This document shows positions 1 to 11,400 of a stretch of 64,000 nt of DNA, in pieces. This stretch comes from Chrysoperla carnea (Eukaryota > Arthropoda > Insecta > Neuroptera > Chrysopidae). The position numbers and the translations under genes were made by a program. The DNA is taken from assembly GCF_905475395.1 (NCBI RefSeq), contig NC_058339.1, positions 92,204,520 to 92,268,519 of the forward strand, written 5' to 3'. Position 1 is the stretch's first letter; each line of letters opens with the position of its first letter. Under the pieces are notes generated by a model, which did not search any database, was not told where the DNA came from, and saw only the letters and a program-made list of their open reading frames with translations.

Positions 1-487
1 TTCCAAAGGGGTACCCCTTAAAAAAATTGCAAAAAATCGAAAAATTTTTGTTATCTCCAATTTCGATAAAACTCAGTATATAAGGTAATTTTGACCCAAA
101 AAGTACAAAAATCGGGTGCATTTGATGACTGGTCGAATAGTTTTTAAGATATGGACTAAAATCGATCAAAATATTGCGATATCTCAGAAATTTGGCATCC
201 AACCATTAAATTAACCTGATTTTTATTATTTTTGGACCAAAATTACCCCATGAACCGAGTTTCATCAAATTCCAACACAAAAATTTTTTTTCGAATTTCT
301 CGATTTTTCCAAAGGGGTACCCCTTAAAAAAATTGCAAAAAATCGAGAAATTTTTTTAATCTCCAATTTCGATAAAACTCAGTATATAAGGTTATTTTGA
401 CCCACAAAGTACAAAAATCGGGTGCATTTGATGACTGGTCGAATCTTTTTTGAGATACGGACGAAAATTGAACCAAACATTGCGATT
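1..487. repeat. Satellite-type tandem repeat, 306-bp unit, right edge of array
   Basis: TTCCAAAGGGGTACCCCTTA at position 1 recurs at 307. The 306-bp unit is followed by a second copy that matches, with scattered differences, to about 487 and then stops. The array probably continues to the left of the window. Confidence 0.85.
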
Positions 488-595
488 GCGATAAGAAACG
501 TGTGTACAAAATTTCAGGCTTCTAGATCCAGCTGTGCGTTGATCGATCTGCCAGCTTGAATTCTTATAATATATATTAATAGACGTATTAAATAT

Positions 596-664
596 TCGTA
601 AATTTTAACAAAAAATTTCAGTTTTTTTGGTAACAATATCGTTTTGGTATCGAAACACCTTAAT
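596..664 (+). repeat. E-family fragment
   Basis: It matches the right end of the copies at 8195-8425 and 17283-17393, with AAAATTTCAG and CGTTTTGGTATCGAA in common. Confidence 0.5.
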
Positions 665-907
665 TTAAATGTTTACGACTACATTTGTCTCTATAAAACA
701 ATCATCAATCATTTCAACAATCATTTACAACAAAACATAATGAGACAACTATTAGATAGAAAAAAATACTTGTTTATTTTTTGTCATATCAAACACAAAA
801 CGGAAAAACCAAATATTAAAAACAGTGAAAAATTATGATATAAATAATATTAAAAAAAAAAAAAGAATAAAAAATGGAACCGAAAATTTGATGTTGATAT
901 TAAGCAT

Positions 908-1345
908 TTATATATTATAAATGCGAAAGTAAGCATGTTTGTTTGTTTGTTTGTTTGTTTGTCACGCTAAAACTAGCGAATGATTTTTAATGAAACTGTA
1001 CAGCAATATAGCTGATATATCAGAATAACACATGAGATATAATTTATAAAGATATATTAATAAAAAAATTTAAAAATTAATTTAATTTGACATTACCATA
1101 AATTACAGATTTCTATAAAAATAGTCCAAATGAAATATTTCAAGGCCATCTTCTCTGATATAATCAATGTAAATAATTTTACTACTATCCATTTAAAAAA
1201 AATAGAAAACCATACATATATTTTACCTGTGTAAAACAATCCCTACCATTATTTCGAGTGTTATAGAAAAGGAATAAGCGAGAGCAATCTTTATCAATCT
1301 TTACTTTCAAATCCAGCGAAGCGGGTGGGTATCACTCTTGTGTAA
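908..1345 (+). repeat. C-family element with (TTTG)n
   Basis: It starts TATATTATAAATGCGAAAGT, carries a run of TTTG units (about 938-961), then the block around ACATGAGATATAATTTATAAA. It ends near GCGAAGCGGGTGGGTATCAC. Similar copies lie at 29385-29700 and 31868-32276. The class (LINE tail or Helitron-like) is uncertain. Confidence 0.65.
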
Positions 1346-1419
1346 GCATAATATAATTTTGGCATAAAATTACCGTTTTATAGGCGAAGAAACGAAGCAC
1401 AAAAAATTAGCAGTAAGTC

Positions 1420-1590
1420 TAATTTGAATGCGGTTTTTGCAATATGCAATTTGTATAATTAGTATGCATTTTATAATTGCATTATAAACTGACCATTAAT
1501 ATTAAATTCACAATTCGGTTGATAGTGATGAAAATGATATCAAACTGGTAACACGGTGGTTTTTGGGGTCGCTATGCAAAGCTGTCACTT
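1420..1590 (+). repeat. H-family partial copy
   Basis: AATTTGAATGCGG, ATTCACAATTCGGTTGATAG and GGTTTTTGGGGTCGCT match the left half of the foldback at 24995-25425. The right arm is missing. Confidence 0.5.
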
Positions 1591-2234
1591 TAACCAACTT
1601 TCTATATATAACATTAAAATATAATTAGTGAGCAAAAAATATAAGATAAACAAAATGTTTAAGTTAAAAAAAGGGAATTTGTATCCCTAATTCCTGTAAG
1701 TATATGTACATACATGACATCATTGTATCCACAGTTATTTAAAAAATACAAAATAACAAAAAATTTACATTTAAACTGAAAAATAAGGCACATGATAATA
1801 GTATAAAAAAAAAAAACAAAAAAAAATGAAGCTTACCATCACTGTTGCAAACATTTTGTTCAAAATAATATGTGTGTGATAAACTCCCAGGAGCAAATGA
1901 ATCTCAGTAGATTTGAAAACAAAATCCACTATAAAATATATTTTTAAATGTATGATGTACAGCATGAAATTACTCTGAGAGGAATATGACATGGTAGAGA
2001 ATAATAAATTATGTTTTTGGATTGAATGTCTTGGAGAGCAAAGGAAAATGTTAGCTAGTATGAAAACTAAATAGAAGCGAAAGGGATTTCGAAATTTCGC
2101 ATATGAATCAATACTCTTTAACGAAGGGTACAATATGGACTATGGACTGCCACGGTTTATCCTGCGGCAGATATATTTTTTATACTTTTAATAATTATAA
2201 GTATTTTTCAATTCGATGAAAATTAATTTCATTT
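1591..2234. other. Unassigned AT-rich stretch
   Basis: I see no coding signal or clear repeat here. The 120-codon open frame on the minus strand (1771-2133) has low-complexity hydrophobic composition and no family resemblance. Confidence 0.4.
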
Positions 2235-2382
2235 CTAAAGTTACTATTAAAGCAATCCGGAGGACTAGTTCCAATCGGAGGTTAGAACATAATGCCCCCT
2301 CCCCCATCCAAGTTATTTTTTATTGGCTAATTAAAAAACGAACCAAAAGTCATAATATATTAAAATAGTCTATCCTATATAT
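2235..2382 (+). repeat. A-family partial copy
   Basis: It shows the A hallmarks in order: GGAGGACTAGTTCCAATC, CAAGTTATTTTTTATTGGCT, and ATTAAAATAGTC near the end. Confidence 0.55.
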
Positions 2383-3021
2383 AATTTAAGTATTAAATAT
2401 TAGTGATATGTGACCATGATACAACATCATAATGTACCATAGTTCATACCCTAACGTATCTAGAATCAAACTCACTGATTCTAACTGAAGTCGCTTCTTC
2501 CAACGTGTAATCGTTATAGTTCACTTCCTCATTAATCCTCATTTTCAGTGAGTGACGAAACTGATACGAAACATAAGTGACTGAAACGTTTATCTGAAGG
2601 ATGATCTTTCTAAATGTTCGACCAACTTTCGTTGTCTCTCACTGTAGGTACATAATAATTATTATTGAAATCAGAAACATTTTTTAATAAACATTGTATT
2701 CAACTTTTGTCGTTTCAAATGAAAGAAAATCCTTTTGTTTACAATTAATCTTTTTTTGTTCAAATACAAAATGCAATTACGGTCATAGAATTTCGAATGT
2801 ACTTATTTAATTATTTCTTTCTTTTTTGTATTATTCTTGTTATCTCATTACTAGTTGCTACTAAATTAAAGAAATCCCAAAAATAATTAATTTTAAATGA
2901 TTACATTTAATATAGACTCACAACAAAATCATTTTTACAATATTATAACGAATATTTAATTCTTATCCCGTCAGCACTTTCGTGATGATCATTTTGCTCA
3001 AGCTTGATTTAAAACATGGCA

Positions 3022-3306
3022 TACAGGGTGCTCTGTTATTGAATGCAGAACGCCTCACTCTCGTAATAAGTTGATCAAGACGTACGAAAAAGCTCTTTAC
3101 CAAATTTCGATATGAGACCTAATTTGCGAGTTATGGAGAAAACGGAGGAAATGCTACTTTCAATTTTCTATTCTATCTTTTACTTTTTATTATCTCAATT
3201 GACTTTTAAAGCAACCCGATCTAATCTAATGCCAGAACATGATGTCCTCCAATCAATCTCTGGAAATTTTGATTTGAGTTATTTTTTGATTGGCTAACTA
3301 CAGAAC
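3022..3306 (+). repeat. A-family element, left part (interrupted by SINE)
   Basis: It begins ACAGGGTGCTCTGTTATTGA and runs to TTATTTTTTGATTGGCTAAC. The same element resumes at 3568 with AACTACAAAACGAGTTATTA after the SINE. Confidence 0.65.
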
Positions 3307-3567
3307 CAATGCATAGCAAATACCTAGGGTAGTAAGTTCGATTCCCGCCATCACAAGAAAAATTAATTTAATTAATAGTTGTGATGACCTGGTGTAGTGC
3401 ATGATATATGCATGAAGGAAGTGCACTCAGCCTCTGAAATTGAGGAGCTGATAAATGAAATTATCACCGGAAAAGATGGTAACGCACATATATGGTATCA
3501 CCAATGGGCTCTATAGTCTAAGTGTGTCCTTCGGGTACACCAAATCTGATCTACCTTAACCTAACCC
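3307..3567 (+). mobile_element. tRNA-derived SINE-like insertion
   Basis: AGTTCGATTCCCGCC near 3338 matches the tRNA T-arm / Pol III B box. The body continues to TGTGTCCTTCGGGTACACC and ends in TTAACCTAACCC. Imperfect target duplications AACTACAGAAC (3296-3306) and AACTACAAAAC (3568-3578) flank it inside an A element. The 5' tRNA head looks shortened. Confidence 0.65.
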
Positions 3568-3615
3568 AACTACAAAACGAGTTATTAGCCATAATAGATT
3601 CAAATGATTCATTCT
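3568..3615 (+). repeat. A-family element, right part
   Basis: This continues the A element split by the SINE (ACGAGTTATTAGCCATAATAG, then AGATTCAAATGAT). Confidence 0.6.
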
Positions 3616-4134
3616 TAATATTGCATTTTTAGTGTACTTCTTGAAAGATGTCATAAATGGAGGTTGTTGCTTGGTACTGCTTTTCCTGTGTAAAAAAAAG
3701 CAGATATTTCAACAACAAAAATGTTAAAAAACAACTTATAAATTTTCATTGTGGTTTTTCATTAAAGCATTTTCACAATTTGGTTTTTTTTTGTTGTTTT
3801 TCATAACCATACACCATCATCCAAATATGAATGGAACATATTTTTTTATTATTAATTTGATCGTTATTGTTTTGTGTGTAGTGTTTTGTATATTTTTTCC
3901 ATTCTTTATTCATTTATAATTTATTCTATTTTGTGTGGTTGTTTTATTATTATTTTTTATTATTTTTGTTGTTTTCATTTTAATAATTTTTTAATTAAAA
4001 TTGAAATTGTTGTTTTATTTTTTTATTTATTATTATATTTGATACTGTTGATTTGTTGATCATATATTGTTTATATTGAAAAGATTATGTTGTATTGACA
4101 AAAAAGTGTATATTGGTAAAAAAAAGAGTTAATA
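3616..4134. other. Low-complexity T/A-rich stretch
   Basis: Long runs of TTTTTATT-type sequence without repeat or coding assignment. The open frame at 3874-4059 is a by-product of T-richness. Confidence 0.4.
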
Positions 4135-4960
4135 TACTCCTGGCAATGTAGATGAATGCGAAAGTAAACCTGCCTGTCTGCTACGCAATCATGCCTAAAC
4201 TACTGAACTGATTTAAATGTTTGATAAAGAGATACTCTAGTGCAGGCATGGGCAAATGTGACTTACAGAAGTCCATCAGACCTCTGTAACTAAAATACGA
4301 GTAAGACAGTGGCTTCCTAGCTAGTGACAAGCAAAACTAAAACATTTTTTGATACCTATCTCATTACTATTAGAGAAACTGAGATAGATAGAAGAGTCGT
4401 ATACTCGTCTCGCTTCCTCCTGTATGAGCAATGCGGACTTGGATAAAGAACAACACAATAAAGTTTATAGCTCACAATAAGGCTATAACAATTGTGACTT
4501 CGACTTAAAATAACTCGCCCATGCCTGCTCTACAGCCTGAGAAAAGACATAACCTACTTTTTAATGCGAAAGAGCTGTAAGAGGTTGAATAGCGTGTGCC
4601 CAACGCAAGGAGATATGGGGAGAGGGGGTAATAGTGGGAAGTCTGATATCAAATAAACGGGCATGATAGGTACATTAAAGTACTGTTATATGAAAGTCAG
4701 TCAATCCCTTTAAAAGTTGAGGACTGTTTTATCGGAGTTTATCAAATTTGATAAAAACTAGATACTTCTCATCTATTTCTATGCAACCATAATGTTTTAC
4801 AGCGAAACATGGCAGAGTACAGCGAGGGCTTTAGCCCTAAAGTTAGGATTCCGCATCAAAATAATAAAATCGACGAATTGTGAACAAAAGGTGGATAAGT
4901 GGCGACATATTGAAGTGATAGAGTGAAGGTTGTCCAGCAGAGCGAGTAGTTTACAGCTAG
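4135..4960 (-). repeat. F/G-family element, minus orientation, interrupted by a hAT-like MITE
   Basis: Read on the minus strand it starts CTAGCTGTAAACTACTCGC (near 4960) and ends in TTTCGCATTCATC (near 4148), like copies at 12110-12565 and 36635-37131. Homology is broken by the insertion at 4243-4527. Confidence 0.55.
4243..4527. mobile_element. hAT-like MITE
   Basis: The termini are inverted: CAGGCATGGGC at the left and GCCCATGCCTG at the right. The flanking 8-mers are CTCTAGTG and CTCTACAG (six of eight match), as expected for hAT elements. It is 285 bp with no coding capacity and sits inside an F/G element. Confidence 0.7.
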
Positions 4961-5200
4961 TAATGTAGATGGGTAAAATATACCCGGCCACAACAGCTAT
5001 GTTCTGTTTGGTCACCACAATGACACCGGGTTGAAGGAAACGTGTTTCCGAATATATTGAAATTCAAAAGATGAACTTTTCACTGAATACATAAATAATA
5101 AATATCTATATTTATTTGCTTTTTACATAAAATTTATAATCCTGTGTATGTTTTTGGTTACAACGGTTACAATTCATACCTTTGTTTTTGTTTTCTACAG
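4961..5200. other. Unassigned sequence upstream of gene 1 exons
   Basis: AT-rich sequence without a recognised repeat. It ends in the pyrimidine tract and TTTTCTACAG acceptor noted for the possible exon at 5201. Confidence 0.35.
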
Positions 5201-5248
5201 CAGGCCAGGCTGGTGGATAGTGGACAGGATACCCACATATTCACCCTT
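5201..5248 (+). other. Possible upstream coding exon of gene 1
   Basis: A good acceptor (TTTTCTACAG) ends at 5200. A patch more GC-rich than its surroundings follows and reads QARLVDSGQDTHIFTL in the frame that would join exon a in phase 0. The only phase-0 donor in place is the weak GTCAAA at 5249, leaving a 54-bp intron. The reading continues open for a few codons past it. This could be a small exon or chance. Confidence 0.25.
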
Positions 5249-5302
5249 GTCAAAGCTCTACGATAAAATATATATTAAATCTATTGTTTTGTTTTGTTAC
5301 AG

Positions 5303-5465
5303 TGCTGTGGCTATTCGAGGTTTTTATATGCAGCATCCGATTTAGGTGGACGTTGTAGAAATGATCGTGAATGCCTACAAGCAGTCGACTCAAGTCAATG
5401 TAGACAAGGACGATGTATATGTCAACCATTTTACATTCAATTCAACGATACTACATGTTTACAAT
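5303..5465 (+). CDS. Gene 1 exon a: EB-like module 1
   Basis: The exon follows a pyrimidine tract and TTACAG and ends before GTAAGT. It opens in phase 0 and closes in phase 1. The peptide has the EB pattern C-x5-C...C-x4-C-x-C (GRCRNDREC, then CRQGRCIC) and an N-D-T sequon. It is the first exon I can assign; the phase-0 acceptor implies at least one more coding exon upstream. Confidence 0.85.
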
Positions 5466-8400
5466 GTAAGTTATTATTTATTATTGTTTTACAAGAAATT
5501 TATTACTTTAATAATTAATAATTATCAAACAAACAAAAAATATAATAAACAAAGCTTGGTTCCTACCCTTATCTTAGTATTTCTGTATCACCATGGTGGT
5601 AAATCGAAAAAGCACAAGTTCACATGAATATGACTTTGTTAAATACACTTTCTACCGGCTCCCATAAAAATCTACTGATAAGAAGTCGATTCCTTAGTAA
5701 GACGACTTTTTCGGTTTTATTTCCTCGATTAACTATGTAATAAAATACTTTTGTAAAGTATAATATGGTGTTACATTTTTGTATTTTTATCTTGTTACAG
5801 CTACACTTCTGGGTTACGATTGTTTAATGGATGAACAGTGTTCTATGAAAGTTGCAAACAGCAGTTGTATCGAAGGTGCATGTAAATGTGTTGAAGGATT
5901 CTTACAGTTTCGTAAGCACACATGTTTAGGACGTAAGTATTTTTCTTCAATATATGTTTTTTTTAAAATTCTATGCTTATATTTTTTTAAACTTTTTTAT
6001 TTTATTTTGTTTCTTGTATATTAGAAATGTATGTATGCAATAAATACAGGGTGGAACTTTTTATTCTAGAATGGCTAATAGCTAGTTTTGCAGTTAACTT
6101 AAAAATAACTTAAACAAAAGTTGCAGAGTTTGATGCGGGATATCATGTTCTGACATTAGATTGAACCTAATTCTTCGGGTGGCTTTAATAGTAAATTTAG
6201 ATCCTGAAAGATAAGAGATAGAATAACACTTTAAAATAGAAAGTTGACCCTCATAAAAAAACAAATATTTTTTATTTAAAACATTTTTTGCGTTAGTTTT
6301 CGGAGGAAATGGGACTGAAAACTGTATGATTATTGCTTTTAATCGAAAAAAAAAAATACTCTTAAAGTTTATCGATAATTGAAGGTCAAAGTCATGGATA
6401 CAGGCAAATGTCCTCTATTGCCTTTGACAATTTTGGCTAAAGCATTTTAACATACTACATAACTTTAACTACATATTTTTAAGTCGCATTTTCTCGGGAA
6501 GCTAACGATTTTTGAAAAAATTTTCTAAATAAAAAATATTGGTTTGTTTATGAGGATAAATTTTCTAAAACATTTCGGAGAACTAGGACCAATCTGCTGT
6601 TAGCACAAGATGCCCCCCATTAAACTACCCAACTTTCGTTTCTGTTATTTTTTGATTAGTTAATGACAAAACAAGCTACTAGCCATGAAAGATTAAAATG
6701 GTCCACCCGATATGTATGTATACTTCAAAAAGAAAATATGTAAGAAATCTTTTTAAAATGCTTTTCTTATTTACTCGTTCAGTGTAGAAAAGAACTATTA
6801 TTAGAGTTACAAAGTTACCCACAAATAAAATAGTAAAACTAATTCTCTTTGAAGAAAAAATACAACTAAATATAGTTTGAAGTATGTCCGCCAATCCAGT
6901 TTACTAAGAGTACAAAAGAAGTTGAAAAGATTTCATTGCTTTCGCTTTCTTTGTGACAGACTTTAAAATTGATTTTGAGAATAGTAAACTTCTTGAAATG
7001 TATAAACCCCACCTCCCGTCTAAAATTTTCCGAATTAATTTGACTAGGCCCAATTTCATATAAAAAAAAAATCAAGCTTTTTATTTTCATTGCCTTGGAG
7101 TAATTCTCATTTGAATATTAATTATCGATTTGGCATTTTTCACTTGTTTTCGAACTTTGTTATCCTCCTGTAAGTCAATAACATTTCGAAAAACAATAAT
7201 TTATTTTGAGATAACGTATACATAGAAGATAATTTATTTTAAAATGAATTTCGAATTATTCGGGTATGTGATTAATGATTTATTAGTAATAAATATTAAA
7301 GCATTTAGAAATTTATTACAATCGACCTATTCTCTGACACTTTTCGAACCCATTTTTTTTTGTTATACATTTGAGATAATGCAATAATTTTTATTTATCT
7401 GTTCATGTTTATCCATGTGCAAAAATAAATTTGTTGTTTTATTATTTTACACAAGCAGTAACTCGCCCACTTTGCTGGACGATATCACTTATCGTCCCAT
7501 TCTATCACCTATGCAGACTTCTTTTTCTCATTGGGCATTAGCAAACGTAATCGAGAAATATCGGTAGCTGCGCTGGGATTTTGGATTGTGGGGCTGTGAT
7601 TGGTTACTAAAATACAACGTGACTCTAGTTTATCGCGGAGCTCGGATATTTTGCAGCATTTTATTCTTTTTAAGTAATAAATTGATTAATTAATACCCTC
7701 TTTTAGGAATTATTTTACGATAGCACAGTCATCATATACTTTCCATTTGGAGGATAACACTTCAATAACACCTTTTTTTAAACACAAAACCCTTATTATA
7801 CCTATGATACTGTTATGATAAAGCTTTAAGCTTTTACATCATCAGTGGCTGTTGGCTCTTACCTATGTATAATACTAAGTGAAGCTCGTTGAAGAATTAA
7901 TGTAATGCTAGCCATACTTGACTATACTTGCAAAATTAGCAAATAAATTTTCTTATGAATTGTTTCGACTAAATATCCAATTATATGAAACTAGTAAATG
8001 TTGTCAACCAATTTCCCAAGGCAATTAATTTCTGTCTGTTCCACCAAAATTTGTATGAAATTCAATTTTAATGGATAATACTCGTTGTGCTTTCGCATGC
8101 GTACGCTAATAATATTCTTAACTATTATAGTCAACATTAACGGTATCTGTTATTAAAAATATATAAATTTAATTTAAGGTATTTCGATACTTCGAAATAT
8201 TTATATCGATTCTCTGAACGGTTAAGGAGAAATTAACAATCAGAGTCAGTGTTTTTACCATAAAAGGTTTTTCATTTTTATGCACAGTTCTTAATTTTGG
8301 AATAATAGATTAACAGAAAGAGAATCAACTAGAAATTTTTACGGGAGACCTTTGAAATTAACTGACACATAAAATTTCAGATTTTTGGTTAAACTTTCGT

Positions 8401-11400
8401 TTTGGTATCGAATCACCTTAAGGTGTATATCCCCTGTAAATTTGTGACAAATAATTTGATTTGATATTTATAAAATAAAATATAATCATTTATTTTGGTC
8501 GGTGTCTTTTTTTTTTTTGCTGCAACACCACACAATATAGGTTTATAGAGCTTTTTAGGCTTCGTAGAATAAATTTTTGGACATGAAACATTCAATGTAA
8601 TTATATGATTACTTTTAATAACACTGATACTGATAGTATATGTTTTAGACTGACATTAGCATTGGAGGATTATACGGCTTTCTAGTTTGACGTAAAAATT
8701 AATTAATTTTTTTTTAAAATCTTTTAAGAGTGAAAACATAAAAAAAATAAATAAATTATGTAAAAAAGTTTTTATATCATTTTACATTTGGAGAAAAAAT
8801 GAAGCTGTATATACGAATTTTAATTAAAAACGTAAAAATTTATAGACATTATACTTATACCTATTTTTGAAATATGTAACATTAAAAAAAATTATTCTAG
8901 CTTTAAAAGTTTTTAACTAAAAAGAAAGAGAAAGTGAGCCATTTTTTTTATCTAATAAGGCTACAATGATAATACAGGGTGGACAAAATAAAAGTTTGAT
9001 GAAGGGCATCTTGTTCGCGTATTGTCGAGGGAAATGGAACTATTTTTATTGAACTTATGTTGGAATACTGGGGAAAATTTCATCGATCCTACCTACCAAA
9101 TGTCGAAAATGACCTTTGTTATAATTTATATAATATTATACTCCTTTTTTGTTTGAAGTCGGTTAATTAATCGAAAATTTGCTAGTTGAGAAGCTCACTA
9201 AAATTCAATGTTTTTTAGAATGTTAAATTGATACTTGATTCAAAATTGCAGTTTAATTGAAAATCAATGTAAAATTTAAAATGTTGATTAAATACATTCT
9301 GATATATAGTACAAAGCATATAAATATAACTAACTATCTACGAGTATGTGTATAAAATTGAAATGGTTGGCCTGGATGGAATGAATCCATTAATTTTCAA
9401 TCATTACACATTTTCAATTTAAATTTACCAACGGAAATTAACATTTGATACATCATTATTTGTTATTATGAATAAATATTATCATCAATGTTGAAAGAAT
9501 CTATTGGGTGATATCTCGAATAATTCATCTAAACGATATTTAAGTTTTTATACCATGCATATATGTAATATACATAGTATACTAAGTTTAGTCCCAAGTT
9601 TGTAACACTTAAAAATATTGATGCTACGCACAAAATTTTGCTATAGATGTTCATAGAATCACCTTACTAGTCCATTTTTGGTTGTCCGTTCGTCCGTCCG
9701 TCTGTGGACACGATAATTCAAAAACGAAAAAAGATATGGAGCTGAAATTTTTTACAGTGTACTCAGAACGTAAAAAGTCGAGTTCGTAAATAGGTCAATT
9801 GGGTCTTGGATCCGTAGGACCCATCTTGCACACCGTTAGAGATAGAACAAAAGTTTAAATGTAAAAAATGGTCCTTATCAAAAAGTAAACAACTTTTGTT
9901 TGAAACATTTTTTTCTTCAAAACTATAATAAAAGTGTGTTAATTTTTTTTCAGGTTAACTATAGTGGTTTTGTGAAAATTCTAGAAAAACAAACAAAAAA
10001 TGTTCCTGAAAATATTTTGGAATTTTTTGCTTATTCAATCAAGTGAAAAAAAAAAACCTTTTTAGGGAAGCACTCAGTATTTATTTTTGTAAACATAAAT
10101 CATATTTCACGTCATAACATAATAAATACATGTTAATCCATAGCGGAAATTAAAACTTATAAAAATGTACGTTTTGAAGTGTTACCAGATATCTATTATA
10201 TAATGATGACGGAAGATTTTTTTTCCATTAAATGTTATATTATATAATATGTGATTTATTTGAATAATCGAAATTCGATGTCTCATATTCGGTCCCTATG
10301 TCAACTCCAAAATACCTCAAAAAAATTATGAGTAGAATTTATTAGTGATTTATATATCTAAAGATTTATGTGCTGGATGGTAGCAGGTTGATTTTAGAAT
10401 TTAAAATAAGCAAAAGATGTGCTATATTGTGCTAGGGTTGCACTATAATGTACCGTCGAGAAAATTGTAAAATTTGGAAAAATAGAAAAATAGCAACCAA
10501 AAATGAAATTTCTAGTCGTGTGATAAACAAATTTTTTACAAATTAGTTGAAGGGATTGAATGTAATAAACCTACATTGAATATATTAACTTAATATAAAA
10601 TGTAATAAATGTAGGAAATGTACGCATATTTCATTTTCAGAAAAACGAAAGCAGAACTATATTTTTTCATTAAGAACGAAAAAAAAAATATATTAAGAAA
10701 AATAAAAAGAAAACGGTATAGGCACGATACTTGATGACGATGCTGGTATATTTTTTATTTGTTTTCACACATTAATAAACATTTTCTTTTTATTAAGCAC
10801 GAGTATTAATAATAATAATCATATTTGTAAAGACTACCGGAAAAAAAAGAGAATATTAATTTTTATATATTAGTCGCTTTTTTTATATCATTGTAGATGT
10901 CACCCGTCAGAACTCTAATGAGAGATTTGCTCACGCTTTCTACAATAATTTAATATAAATTTATGAATTATGTTATAACTAATAAATAATGCCTGAAACC
11001 ATCTAAATATGATATTGATAAAATACATTATTATGTGTAGCTGTGGATATTGATTTTAACACTCCCAGACAGTGCTACTGACTGCAGGTGAAGAAGGTGT
11101 TGCTTTATTCAGTTGTAATGAATTACAAAAAAGAAGAAAATTAAAATAAGATAACCTTAGGTAATATTCCTTCCAAATGACAAAAACTTTTGTTTGCATC
11201 ATGTTTCTTTAAATTAATACCGTTTAAAGTTTATTTTATCGTTCTGTTTTGCTTGCTGGTTGGGAGGTTAAACCAAAAAAAACCGACCATTTTCACCTAG
11301 GCCACCTGCGAACCCAAAAAATATTTTTATAATTTGCCTCACCTCAAACGTCCATTCGACTCAAAAAAAGGCAACCGAAGAAGCTGTAAACAATTCCTTG

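Noticed and set aside
1771..2133. 120-codon open frame on the minus strand
   Set aside because: Hydrophobic, low-complexity composition, no splice context or domain; typical of AT-rich noise.
9685..9712. GTCCGTCCGTCTGT runs as microsatellites
   Set aside because: They recur at the same position in every B copy and are part of the family consensus.
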